64,000 nucleotides of DNA. Origin: Plastoroseomonas hellenica (GTDB lineage: Bacteria; Pseudomonadota; Alphaproteobacteria; Acetobacterales; Acetobacteraceae). Position 1 is the first letter of the stretch. Each line of letters opens with the position of its first letter. Both the position numbers and the translations under genes were made by a program. This document shows, one piece after another, positions 7,947-16,004 of the stretch. Under the pieces are notes generated by a model that worked only from the letters and a program-made list of their open reading frames with translations, did no database searches and had not been told where the DNA came from. The stretch covers positions 29,966 through 93,965 of the forward strand of contig NZ_JAAGBB010000028.1 of NCBI RefSeq assembly GCF_018129085.1, given 5' to 3'.

Positions 7947-9178
7947 GTCAGTTCCCCTCCCAGCTTCGGCCTTGGCCCCGCGCATGCGGCCCAGGCCTGG
8001 TTGACAGTCATCCGCAAGGAGCCGCCGCGGTACAGATAGCCAGGCAGTCCCGCCCGCGAGGCGGCTTCGATGTCAGTGTCGCGATCGCCGATCAGGAAGC
8101 TCCCCGCCGGCCGCACCGGCCAATCCCGTAGGGCGCGCAGGATCATGCCGGGATTGGGCTTGCGATCGGCATGCGCCGGCGTCTTGAGCCGCGCGACGCT
8201 GGCCTCAGGGTGGTACGGGCAATGGTAGAAGGCATCAACGTGCGCGCCCACATCGGCAAGCTGCCTGGCCATCTCCGCGTGAAAGTCATCCATGGCCGCT
8301 TCGGTGTAGAAGCCGTGCGCGATACCGGCCTGATTGGTGACGACGAAGACGAAGTAGCCGGCGTCGTTCAGGTCCCGTACCGCCTCTCTCGCCTCCGGTA
8401 TCCAGGTGAGATCCTCAGGACGATGCGTATAGCCATGATCGACGTTGAGAATACCGTCGCGGTCCAGGAACGCGGCGGGGCGCGTCATGAGCTGGGGCAG
8501 GCAGCGCCTCGCCTGGTCGAGTGATTCCGGCAGGCCGATGTCGATGAAATAGCCGGACTGTTCGATGCCCAGCAGCAGCCCCTCTCGCGCGAGCGACGGG
8601 AAGACCTGACCCTCCAGCGATCCGATCGCAGGAAGTCGATCCTGGATCTCCCGGCTGAGGCAATAGAGCCCGCCGTTGATCAGCCCTGGTCCCCGCTCGC
8701 CGCGCTTCTCGCTGAAATCGACGATTCTGTCTCCCTCGAGGGTGACGCCACCGAACCGCGAGGTGTCTTGCACGTGCCTCAGCGCGAGACAGCCGAGCGC
8801 GGAGCCTCTCGGGACCGAAGCCAGACGTCGCAGGTTGATGTCGAAGAAGCTGTCGCCATTCGCGAGCAGGAACCAGGGATCGAGCTCGGCCGATACGCGC
8901 CGGAGGGCGCCGGCCGTCCCCGCGGGCTCCTCCTCGCGCAGCACGCGCAGCCGCGAATCGCGAACACGGCGCCCGTGATAGCGTTGCTCCACCTGCCCAC
9001 CGAGATACCCGGACAGGAGCAGGATATCGGTGAAGCCGTGACGGGCGGCTTCGTCGATCAGCAAGTCAAGAAAGGCTGTCCCTGGTGCGAGCTCGAGCAG
9101 GGGCTTCGGCGTCGACCGCGTGATGCTGCCGAGCCGCGTCCCGGCCCCACCGACCAGGAAGATCGCCTGCTTGATCAC
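7934..9178 (-). CDS. Fused heptose-1-P nucleotidyltransferase / D,D-heptose 1,7-bisphosphate phosphatase
   Basis: 414 residues, two enzymes in one chain. Residues 1-232 are an NDP-sugar pyrophosphorylase (GGAGTRL 10-16, PKPL 24-27, LLANGDSFFD 104-113) like HddC. Residues 233-414 are a HAD-IIIA phosphatase like GmhB (FLDRDG with Asp239 and Asp241, TNQAG 281-285, RKPNPGM 339-345, GDRDTD 364-369). Together they would remove the 7-phosphate and activate the 1-phosphate with GTP. Three of the four zinc-loop ligands of E. coli GmhB appear replaced (Cys320 is kept; Tyr322, His336 and Asp338 take the other places). GTG start overlaps the upstream stop as GTGA. Confidence 0.88.
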   Translation of the reverse strand: MIKQAIFLVGGAGTRLGSITRSTPKPLLELAPGTAFLDLLIDEAARHGFTDILLLSGYLGGQVEQRYHGRRVRDSRLRVLREEEPAGTAGALRRVSAELDPWFLLANGDSFFDINLRRLASVPRGSALGCLALRHVQDTSRFGGVTLEGDRIVDFSEKRGERGPGLINGGLYCLSREIQDRLPAIGSLEGQVFPSLAREGLLLGIEQSGYFIDIGLPESLDQARRCLPQLMTRPAAFLDRDGILNVDHGYTHRPEDLTWIPEAREAVRDLNDAGYFVFVVTNQAGIAHGFYTEAAMDDFHAEMARQLADVGAHVDAFYHCPYHPEASVARLKTPAHADRKPNPGMILRALRDWPVRPAGSFLIGDRDTDIEAASRAGLPGYLYRGGSLRMTVNQAWAACAGPRPKLGGELTCAS

Positions 9179-10329
9179 GCGGCCGGTTCCACCATGCCGA
9201 TGTGCTCCTCGGGGTCGGAAGCGGCCCAGCCATCGGTGCCCTCGAAGGCGTCGTTGCGTCGCAGCACCTTGTGCCATCCGGCGATGAAGCGCGCGTAGGA
9301 CAGCACCCGGCCGCGATGCGCGGCTCGGCGGAGAAGCTCCTCCCGCTCGGGCTGCGCCATGTCGACGACGCGCAGCATGCCCTGCATGATGCTGTCCACG
9401 GATGTCGGATCGACCAGAACACCGGCGCCGCCGATCGCCTCCTCCTGCGCGCCGCCCGCGCTCACCACGGGCACCAGGCCGCGCTGCGCTGCTTCGATCG
9501 GCGGCAGGCCAAAGCCCTCCAGCAGGCTTGGAAGCACGAAGCCGCAGCCATTCTCATAGAGCCAGCGCAATTGCGGCTCGGTGACGTAGCCGAGCGCCTT
9601 TGCTCCGGGCGTGCGCGCTGCCTTTTCCAGGATGGCCTCGGCGCCGAGATGGCGAGAGCCGCAGAAGACGTAGCTGACGCCGCGGCCATGAAGGCCGGAC
9701 TGCGCATAGGCTTCGAGCACGCGAAGATGATTCTTGCGGGTCTCGAGGGCGCCGACCGTCAGCAGGAAGGGCGGCTTCACCCCGGGGACCGGTTCGGTGC
9801 TGCCCGTCAGCACGCCGGGGCGGACATATTGCGCGACGGTCTGCATGAAGCGGAATCCGTCGCCATAGCGATCCCGGAAGGCGCGCTGGGAGGCATCGCT
9901 GACGAAGACCATGCCGGGGCCGATGCGGCGGATTTTCTCATAGGCCTCTTCGTAGAGGCTGCGGCCGCCGAAGAGCTCGGGGTGTGAGACCGGTCCGATA
10001 TCATGGCACTGCACGATATCGTCGGGGTCCAGACGTGAGCGCAGCACATAGAGCGGATCCAGGATCAATCGGCGTCGGTTCGGCACCCTTCGGCCGTCTG
10101 GCCACATGAGCAAACTCCGGTTCTTCAGGAGCGAAAGCTCATGGAGCATCAGTCGCCCGGCGATCCGCCGAAACAGGCCCGCTGGCGGCTCTCGACGGAT
10201 GAGCCGCCAGTACCGCACCTCCGGGAAGTACTCCGGCATCTCGCGCAGGATATCGCGGCAGATGATGTAGGCCCCTGTCCGGTTGATCAGACCCAGCGAG
10301 AAGTCCATCAGGTACTGCTGCCGTTTCAT
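9175..10329 (-). CDS. Glycosyltransferase, GT4 (family 1) type
   Basis: 384 residues. The C-terminal half has the GT-B nucleotide-sugar site: LTVGALETRKNH, CGSRHLG, LGYVTEPQLRWLYENG and PSLLEGFGLPPIEAAQ with the E-x7-E motif; VLVDPTSVDSI follows. The N-terminal acceptor lobe starts MKRQQYLMDFSLGLINRTG. The chosen ATG has GGCGGAG upstream; a longer start is in frame but unsupported. It is third in the heptose operon and presumably transfers the sugar made by its neighbours to a surface glycan or protein. Confidence 0.9.
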   Translation of the reverse strand: MKRQQYLMDFSLGLINRTGAYIICRDILREMPEYFPEVRYWRLIRREPPAGLFRRIAGRLMLHELSLLKNRSLLMWPDGRRVPNRRRLILDPLYVLRSRLDPDDIVQCHDIGPVSHPELFGGRSLYEEAYEKIRRIGPGMVFVSDASQRAFRDRYGDGFRFMQTVAQYVRPGVLTGSTEPVPGVKPPFLLTVGALETRKNHLRVLEAYAQSGLHGRGVSYVFCGSRHLGAEAILEKAARTPGAKALGYVTEPQLRWLYENGCGFVLPSLLEGFGLPPIEAAQRGLVPVVSAGGAQEEAIGGAGVLVDPTSVDSIMQGMLRVVDMAQPEREELLRRAAHRGRVLSYARFIAGWHKVLRRNDAFEGTDGWAASDPEEHIGMVEPAA

Positions 10330-10467
10330 CCAGACCACTCCGCCTTGTTGAGGGAGATCGGCTTCCGCGTTCGCTTCCCCCGATGGAAAGGTCGCCGGAC
10401 GTGTCCCGGGAAGGGCTTTGGTGGTTCGGTACGGCTCCAAGGCCGTTTCCGGAGCGTCAGCACACCG

Positions 10468-11877
10468 CTATGCCAGAACCGAGCGGAAGGCCGCTTCCAT
10501 GCTGGCAAGCAGACGCGCGTCGGGCATCCGGGACGTCGGCAGGTGCAAGCCAGTCCTCGATACGTGACCGCTGATCGGGCATTTCCGCGCGAACCGCCGA
10601 TAGGCCGGCATCGACGACAGGCTGTTGACGAACGGGCGGAGATCGATCCGTCGTTCGGCGCAAGCTTTGATGATGGCGGGCCGCGCCTCGCTTGGGACGG
10701 TCACGCAGGAAAACCAGATGACGGGCTCCGACCGGGTATCCATCGCCGGGGGGAAGCCGACGCCTGGAATATTCTGCAGGATTGCGACATAGCGCTGGTG
10801 GATCTCACGCCTTTCCCCGATCAGCGCGTCCATGCGATCGAGTTGCGCGCAGCCGATGGATGCTTGCAAGTTCGTCATCCGGTAATTGAAGCCGGCTTCC
10901 TCGAACCAATACCGCCGCTCCGGCCGCATGCCGTGGTCGCGCAGCATCCGCAGACGTTGCGCCATATCGGGATCGTTGGTGACGCAGATTCCGCCTTCAC
11001 CCGTCGTGATGATCTTGTTGGCGAAGAAGGAGCAACTGGCGATATCGGAGAAGGCGCCGATCGGCCTGCCGTCGTAGCGGGCACCGGGCGCTTCCGCGCA
11101 ATCCTCTATGAGGAAAAGGCCATGAGCATCCGCGAGCGCGCGGATCTCGGTCATGGGCGCTGGCCTGCCAAACAGGTGGACAGGCATGATGGCGCGCGTG
11201 CGCGGCGTGATGGCCCGCTCGACCGTGTCGGGGGACAGGCACCAGGTCACGGGGTCGATATCCACCAGGACCGGCCGCGCGCCCAATTGCATGACGGTGT
11301 TCGCGCAGGCAGCAAAGGTGAGGTCAGGGACGATCACTTCATCCCCTTCTCCGATTCCGAGGGTCGCCATCGCAAGATGCAGCGAGACAGTGCCGTTGCT
11401 GGTGGCGACGCCATATGCGGCGCCGCAGCGATTGGCGAAGCGTTCTTCGAAGCTGCGCAGATACTCCCCGCCCGAGGAGATCCAGGTGGACAGAAAGGCA
11501 TCGAGCAGATTGCGGAACTCCGAATGCGAGAGATTTGGCTCAGCGATGGCCAGCCCGCGACGATCACCCCGCTCGACCACGCCGGTCAGTCGGCCTGATG
11601 GATCGAGCACCGGCTCGAGCGACGACACAGTGTCGGTCGATGCCGCGAGTTCGCCGAGTGTGATCGCATGCAGATGAGCCCCTTTCTGAATGGCGGCCCG
11701 CATGGCATCGAGCGTGACCTGTCCGAGCAGAATGCCGGCATCATCGGTGATGAAGAGTATGCCGGTCCGGTTGTCGAGCGCGCGTTCCAATCCTGCCCAG
11801 AGCGAGTCCTTCGCCGTGGCGTGAAAGGGCAGATGGCTGACGACGTCGCGTTCGGGCGTGTGCAGATCGTCGGGCAT
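10468..11877 (-). CDS. DegT/DnrJ/EryC1 PLP aminotransferase with N-terminal CBS-like domain
   Basis: 469 residues; the usual length of this family is about 370-400. Residues 1-112 form an extra module (GILFITDDAGILLGQ; LEPVLDPSGRLTGVVERGD) that looks like a CBS pair. Residues 115-469 are the sugar aminotransferase: SNGTVSLHLAM, PDLTFAACAN, IEDCAEAPGA (Asp259 under the cofactor) and FFANKIITTGEGG with Lys288 as the PLP lysine. The family aminates keto-sugars on a nucleotide carrier, as in perosamine synthesis. The ATG has GGGAGG upstream; a GTG 18 bases earlier overlaps the kinase. Second gene of the operon. Confidence 0.9.
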   Translation of the reverse strand: MPDDLHTPERDVVSHLPFHATAKDSLWAGLERALDNRTGILFITDDAGILLGQVTLDAMRAAIQKGAHLHAITLGELAASTDTVSSLEPVLDPSGRLTGVVERGDRRGLAIAEPNLSHSEFRNLLDAFLSTWISSGGEYLRSFEERFANRCGAAYGVATSNGTVSLHLAMATLGIGEGDEVIVPDLTFAACANTVMQLGARPVLVDIDPVTWCLSPDTVERAITPRTRAIMPVHLFGRPAPMTEIRALADAHGLFLIEDCAEAPGARYDGRPIGAFSDIASCSFFANKIITTGEGGICVTNDPDMAQRLRMLRDHGMRPERRYWFEEAGFNYRMTNLQASIGCAQLDRMDALIGERREIHQRYVAILQNIPGVGFPPAMDTRSEPVIWFSCVTVPSEARPAIIKACAERRIDLRPFVNSLSSMPAYRRFARKCPISGHVSRTGLHLPTSRMPDARLLASMEAAFRSVLA

Positions 11878-11888
11878 GATCGCCTCCC

Positions 11889-12926
11889 TCAGCACACGCG
11901 CGCTTCGGCGGCGAGGTAGTTGGAAGCGAGCTCCGGATTGTAGAGCACGACGGAAGCCCCCTCGCGCTCCATGCGGAACGGGACATGAGTAAGCGAGCGT
12001 AGCGCCTCCTTGACGGCTGCCTGACGCTCCGGCGGTACGAGCATCATGAGGAAGCCGCCGCCTCCTGCGCCGAGGAGTTTCCCGCCGCGCGCGCCGTAGG
12101 CGCGGGCTGTGTCGTAGGCTTCGTCGATGACGCTGTTGGAAACCGAAGGATCGATCGACCGCTTGGCCATCCAGGCTTCGTGCAACAGGTCTCCGAACTC
12201 GGAAATCTCGCGCCTGGGGTCGGAGAGGATACGCTCTCCTTCACCAACCATCGCATGCATTGTCCGAAGATTCTGAACCCGCTCCTCATAGCGAGCGACC
12301 TTCATTTTCTCGATTTCGGGTGCCGAACGAGCAAATCCGGTGAAGAACAACATCAGGCTGTTCTGCAGCTCGTTTCGGCGCTCTGCTGGAACGTGCAGAG
12401 TGGATACTGTGAAATCGCCGCCAGGCAGGAAGTCGATTCGGTTCAAGCCGCCATAGGCGGCAGCCACCTGATCCTGCGAACCCACCGTCTCCTTCAGAAG
12501 GTCCTGTTCGAGGAAGATGGCCTGTTGCGCGAGGAAACGCTTGGAGCACAGGCGCTCGTGATTCCCGAACCACGCGTTCAGCAGCGCCACGGTAAAGGCG
12601 GAGCTGGACCCGAGCCCGGTTCTGGACGGCAGGTCGGCATTATAGATTATCTCGTATCCGGATTCACCATCCTGATCGTAATATTCCAGGAGGGCGCGAA
12701 CGACAGGATGCTTTATTTCTCGTACGGTCTTTACCTCCTCAAGCATGCCCCATGCAATTCTGTAATTGAAATCGAAAACTGCAGGAAGTCGACGCAACTG
12801 TACATAGACGTATTTGTTGATCGTAGTGGAAAGGACTGCCGCTCGCTCCGGGCGATTGAACCACGCGGGAAGATCCGTTCCGCCGCCAAAGAAGGAGACC
12901 CGAAGCGGCGCGCGCACGATAATCAT
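11889..12926 (-). CDS. GHMP kinase, D-glycero-D-manno-heptose 7-phosphate kinase-like (HddA)
   Basis: 345 residues. RAPLRVSFFGGGTDLP (5-20) is the substrate-side motif shared by HddA and FucK/FKP-type sugar kinases, PSRTGLGSSSA (100-110) is the GHMP phosphate loop, and GGKLLGAGGGGF near residue 290 is motif 3. The expected reaction phosphorylates C1 of heptose 7-phosphate with ATP. First gene of the leftward operon; GGGGAG precedes the ATG. Its 5' part and leader are noticeably richer in A+T than the flanking DNA. The isomerase GmhA that makes the substrate is not in the window. Confidence 0.87.
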   Translation of the reverse strand: MIIVRAPLRVSFFGGGTDLPAWFNRPERAAVLSTTINKYVYVQLRRLPAVFDFNYRIAWGMLEEVKTVREIKHPVVRALLEYYDQDGESGYEIIYNADLPSRTGLGSSSAFTVALLNAWFGNHERLCSKRFLAQQAIFLEQDLLKETVGSQDQVAAAYGGLNRIDFLPGGDFTVSTLHVPAERRNELQNSLMLFFTGFARSAPEIEKMKVARYEERVQNLRTMHAMVGEGERILSDPRREISEFGDLLHEAWMAKRSIDPSVSNSVIDEAYDTARAYGARGGKLLGAGGGGFLMMLVPPERQAAVKEALRSLTHVPFRMEREGASVVLYNPELASNYLAAEARVC

Positions 12927-13419
12927 GTTCTCTCCCCGAAAACGCCACGTGTCGCGCGAGTGGCCATGCCTCATCCATTGACCGGTTTTTTCTTTGCGAG
13001 CTTGCTGGGGCGCCATCTGTGGAGGCGGTCTCCACTTCCTGCGCGTGTCAGCGGGACTCGATTAAACTTCCGTAAGGTTGAGAATGTCATATCCGCAACA
13101 GAAGTAAATGGCCAGAGACAAATGTGGCGATATTCGGTTCGTGAAGTCGAATGTCCCCTCATCAACCGCCAATTGAGCTGCGAATTATACTCGCATTGGT
13201 TGCATGCTTGCGGGCACTACAATCATTCAGAAGCTGATGGGACCGGGGGGTCGCAAGCCTCGCGCCGCCGCGGTGATCAGCGTCGGTCAGCAGGACTGCA
13301 AGCGCGGTCGGCGCCGGATGCAGGAACATCGAGCCCTGGCGCGAGCCATGCTCCCGACCTGTGCCAGGGGTTGACCGTCCCTTGGCCCGCACCCGACCAT
13401 GGCCAGGAGAAGGATCGCG
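12927..13419. other. AT-richer divergent intergenic region
   Basis: Nearly 500 bases between the heptose operon (leftward) and the Baeyer-Villiger gene (rightward), without a convincing gene. About 13050-13250 is clearly less GC-rich than the rest. A perfect TATAAT hexamer reads leftward at 13189-13184, but no good -35 hexamer stands 16-18 bases from it, so it is only a candidate promoter. Small open frames here lack ribosome sites and family features. Confidence 0.5.
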
Positions 13420-15060
13420 ATGACCCCCGCCACCCTGCAGACCTCACCTGTCACCGGAGCGGCCTCCGCTACCTGGGATGCCATCATCATCGGCGCCGGC
13501 ATGTCGGGCCTGTACCAGCAGATCCGGCTGCGCGAGCTCGGTATGAAGGTGCGGGTGTTCGAGGCCGGTACTGGCGTCGGCGGCACCTGGTACTGGAACC
13601 GATATCCCGGCTGCCGCTTCGATTCCGAGAGTTATTCCTATGGCTTCTCCTTCGACAAGGAGCTGCTGCAGGAATGGAGCTGGAGCGAGCATTTCGCCCC
13701 GCAGCCGGAGACCGAGCGCTACCTGAACCTGGTCGCCGACAAATACGACCTCCGGCGGGACATCCAGTTCAGCGCCCGGGTGAAAGCCGCCCGCTGGGAC
13801 GAGGTGGACCGCCTTTGGACCGTCACGCTAGACAGCGGCAGTCGCCACCGGTCCCGCTTCCTCATCACCGCCATCGGCGCGCTGTCGGCACCCACCATGC
13901 CGGATTTTCCCGGCATGGATGCGTTCGAGGGTGAGGCCTACCACACCGGCCTCTGGCCGAAGGCGCCGGTGGATTTCACCGGCAAGCGCGTCGCCGTCAT
14001 CGGCACCGGCGCCTCCGGCGTGCAGACCATCCAGGAGGTCGCGAAGACCGCCGCCCAGCTCACCGTCTTTCAGCGCACGCCCAACTGGTGCGCGCCGCTG
14101 CACAACGGCAGGATCCCGCCCGAGGAGATGGCGGCGATCCGCGCCCGGTATGACGAGATCTTCCGGCGCTGCGACGAGACCTTCTCCTGCTTCCTGCACA
14201 CACCGGACCCGCGCAACACCTTCGACGTCTCGGCCGAAGAGCGGGAGGCTTTCCTGGAGAAGCTGTACTCGGAGCGAGGCTTCGGCATCTGGGTCGGGAA
14301 CTTCAAGGACATCCTGACCAACCGCGCCGCGAATGAGGAGATCTCCCGTTTCGTCGCCGACAAGATCCGCCAGCGCGTGAAGGATCCGAAGGTGGCGGAG
14401 CTGCTGATCCCGAAGAACCACGGCTTCGGCACCCGCCGCGTGCCGCTCGAGACCCGCTATTACGAATGCTACAACCAGCCGAACGTGGCGCTGGTCGACA
14501 CCAGGGCGACGCCGATCGAGCGGATCACGCCGACCGGCATCAGGACCTCGGACGCCGAATACGGTTTCGACATCATCGTCTACGCCACCGGCTTCGATGC
14601 GCTGCGCGGCGCCTTCGACCGCATCGACTTCACCGGCAGGGAGGGGGCGACGCTGAAGGAGAAGTGGCAGGACGGCGCCACCTCCCTGGTCGGCATGCTG
14701 CAGGACGGCTTCCCCAACATGTTCATGCTGCTCGGCCCGCACACCGCCCTCGGCAATATCCCGCGCTCGATCGAGTTCAACGTGGACTGGGTGACCCGGC
14801 TGCTGCGCCATCTCCAGGAGAACAGCCTCACCTATGTCGAGGCACGGCCCGAGGCGGTCGCCCGATGGATGGACCACGTCATGGAAGTGGCCCAGGGCCT
14901 GCTTTCCATGGAGGTGGATAGCTGGATGACCGGGGTGAACCGCAACGTTGCCGGCCGGCAGACCCGCGTCGTCGCCCGCTACACCGGCAGCGCGCCGACC
15001 TACCGCGCCTGGGCGAACGGCATTGCCGACCGCGGCTACGCGGAACTGGTGCTGGCCTGA
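13420..15060 (+). CDS. Flavin-containing Baeyer-Villiger-type monooxygenase
   Basis: 546 residues. Two Rossmann motifs, GAGMSG (25-30, FAD) and GTGASG (195-200, NADPH), flank the Baeyer-Villiger fingerprint FEGEAYHTGLWP (169-180), which fits FxGxxxHTxxW. GVGGTWYWNRYPG (52-64) is typical of cyclohexanone and hydroxyacetophenone monooxygenases. The enzyme inserts oxygen next to a ketone, giving an ester or lactone. AGGAGAAGG selects this ATG over one 21 bases upstream. It stands alone rightward; esters it makes could feed the lactonase-like amidohydrolases, but that is speculation. Confidence 0.92.
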   Translation: MTPATLQTSPVTGAASATWDAIIIGAGMSGLYQQIRLRELGMKVRVFEAGTGVGGTWYWNRYPGCRFDSESYSYGFSFDKELLQEWSWSEHFAPQPETERYLNLVADKYDLRRDIQFSARVKAARWDEVDRLWTVTLDSGSRHRSRFLITAIGALSAPTMPDFPGMDAFEGEAYHTGLWPKAPVDFTGKRVAVIGTGASGVQTIQEVAKTAAQLTVFQRTPNWCAPLHNGRIPPEEMAAIRARYDEIFRRCDETFSCFLHTPDPRNTFDVSAEEREAFLEKLYSERGFGIWVGNFKDILTNRAANEEISRFVADKIRQRVKDPKVAELLIPKNHGFGTRRVPLETRYYECYNQPNVALVDTRATPIERITPTGIRTSDAEYGFDIIVYATGFDALRGAFDRIDFTGREGATLKEKWQDGATSLVGMLQDGFPNMFMLLGPHTALGNIPRSIEFNVDWVTRLLRHLQENSLTYVEARPEAVARWMDHVMEVAQGLLSMEVDSWMTGVNRNVAGRQTRVVARYTGSAPTYRAWANGIADRGYAELVLA

Positions 15061-15109
15061 GCGTCCGATGATCGGAGGGCTGGAGGGCCCGGAGGTCTGA
15101 ATCGGACGC
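15061..15109. other. Inverted repeat between convergent genes
   Basis: GCGTCCGAT directly after the monooxygenase stop is repeated in perfect inverted form as ATCGGACGC at 15101-15109, with a 31-base loop. It could end transcription of the monooxygenase or the convergent iclR gene, but lacks a T run. Confidence 0.35.
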
Positions 15110-15136
15110 GCCACTGACAAGATCAGCGCGTCCGGC

Positions 15137-15877
15137 TCAGAGCCGCAACCCCTCGAGCTTGGTCGCGAGCAGCCGGAGAATGCCGCGGCGGTTCCGCCGC
15201 ATCCGGGTGAGCGGCCCGCTGACCGCGAGGGCCAGCGGCCGATGGCCGCCCGGCACCGGCAAGGCCATGGCGATCATCGCCGTATCCGGCACGACGGACG
15301 CCTCGCTCATGGCGTAGCCTTGTTGGCGGATCCGGGCGAGCTCCGCGAGGAAAGCGCGTATCGGAACGGGGCCGCTCTCGGGCCGGCTGGCATTCACGCG
15401 GCGGAGCATCGCCGAGACCTCCGCATCGCTCTGCTGCGCGAGCAGGACCTTCCCGGCAGCAGGGCGCCAGATCGGCCGCCGGGAACCGGGCTTGATGTGG
15501 AAGCGCACCGGCGCGATGGATTGCAGGATGCGGATGTAGTCCACATGCAGCCCGTGCTGCATGGCGAGCACGATGGTCTCCTCGGTCTCGGCCTGCAGCT
15601 CGTCCATCAGGCGCGGTATCGGCGCCTCGTCCGAGAACAGGCGATCGAAGATCCAGGTGCCGAGCACCGCGAAGCGGATGGTCGGCTGGTATTCCCGGGA
15701 CCGCGGATTGTGCTCGAGATAGCCGAGCGACAGCAGCGACTTCAGCAGGACCGAGGTCGAGGAGAGGGGGAATTCCAGCGCCGCCGCCACCTCCGACACG
15801 GTAGCGGGCGCGTGCCGATGGGCGAAGAACTCGAAGATCTCCAGTACCCGCCCGGCCGATTTGACAACCTTCTCCAT
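15137..15877 (-). CDS. IclR family transcriptional regulator
   Basis: 246 residues. Winged helix at the N-terminus (VGRVLEIFEFF-like opening, ATVSEVAAALEFPLSSTSVLL recognition region, about 25-45) and the IclR effector domain from about residue 75 (RPIWRPAAGKVLLAQ; YAMSEASVVPDTAMIAMALPV). IclR proteins bind aromatic or short carboxylic acids and act on a neighbouring divergent operon. The ATG has no clear Shine-Dalgarno site. The palindrome CACATATGTG lies 24 bases upstream, between it and the divergent TauD gene, the probable target. Confidence 0.9.
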   Translation of the reverse strand: MEKVVKSAGRVLEIFEFFAHRHAPATVSEVAAALEFPLSSTSVLLKSLLSLGYLEHNPRSREYQPTIRFAVLGTWIFDRLFSDEAPIPRLMDELQAETEETIVLAMQHGLHVDYIRILQSIAPVRFHIKPGSRRPIWRPAAGKVLLAQQSDAEVSAMLRRVNASRPESGPVPIRAFLAELARIRQQGYAMSEASVVPDTAMIAMALPVPGGHRPLALAVSGPLTRMRRNRRGILRLLATKLEGLRL

Positions 15878-15900
15878 TGGGGAAGGATATCGCGCTGCTC

Positions 15901-15910
15901 CACATATGTG
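15901..15910. promoter_or_regulatory. Perfect palindrome CACATATGTG, candidate IclR operator
   Basis: Ten-base perfect palindrome in the 127-bp region between the iclR gene and the divergent TauD/Bug unit. Being close to the iclR start, it suits autorepression. It is unlike the TTCCG palindromes and the TGTATTG site of the other iclR gene. Confidence 0.45.
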
Positions 15911-15939
15911 AAACTGCTTCGGATCTGTGGCATCAGGGA

Positions 15940-15969
15940 TTGACCCTCGGCGAGGCGCGCGCGTTTCAT
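15940..15969 (+). promoter_or_regulatory. Weak sigma-70-like promoter candidate for TauD/Bug unit
   Basis: TTGACC (15940-15945) is five of six for a -35 box, and TTTCAT 18 bases on is four of six for a -10 box, 35 bases before the TauD start. By eye only. Confidence 0.25.
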
Positions 15970-16004
15970 CCTGCCAACAGGCGAAAGCGGGCCAGGAGGA
16001 AGCG

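Noticed and set aside
12986..12995. T-run GGTTTTTTCT upstream of the kinase as a terminator
   Set aside because: No GC-rich hairpin immediately precedes it on the plus strand, and no rightward gene ends there.
12180..13934. Rightward open frame of 584 codons across the heptose kinase and the intergenic region
   Set aside because: It is antisense to the kinase and then out of frame with the Baeyer-Villiger gene; no domain, no start signal.
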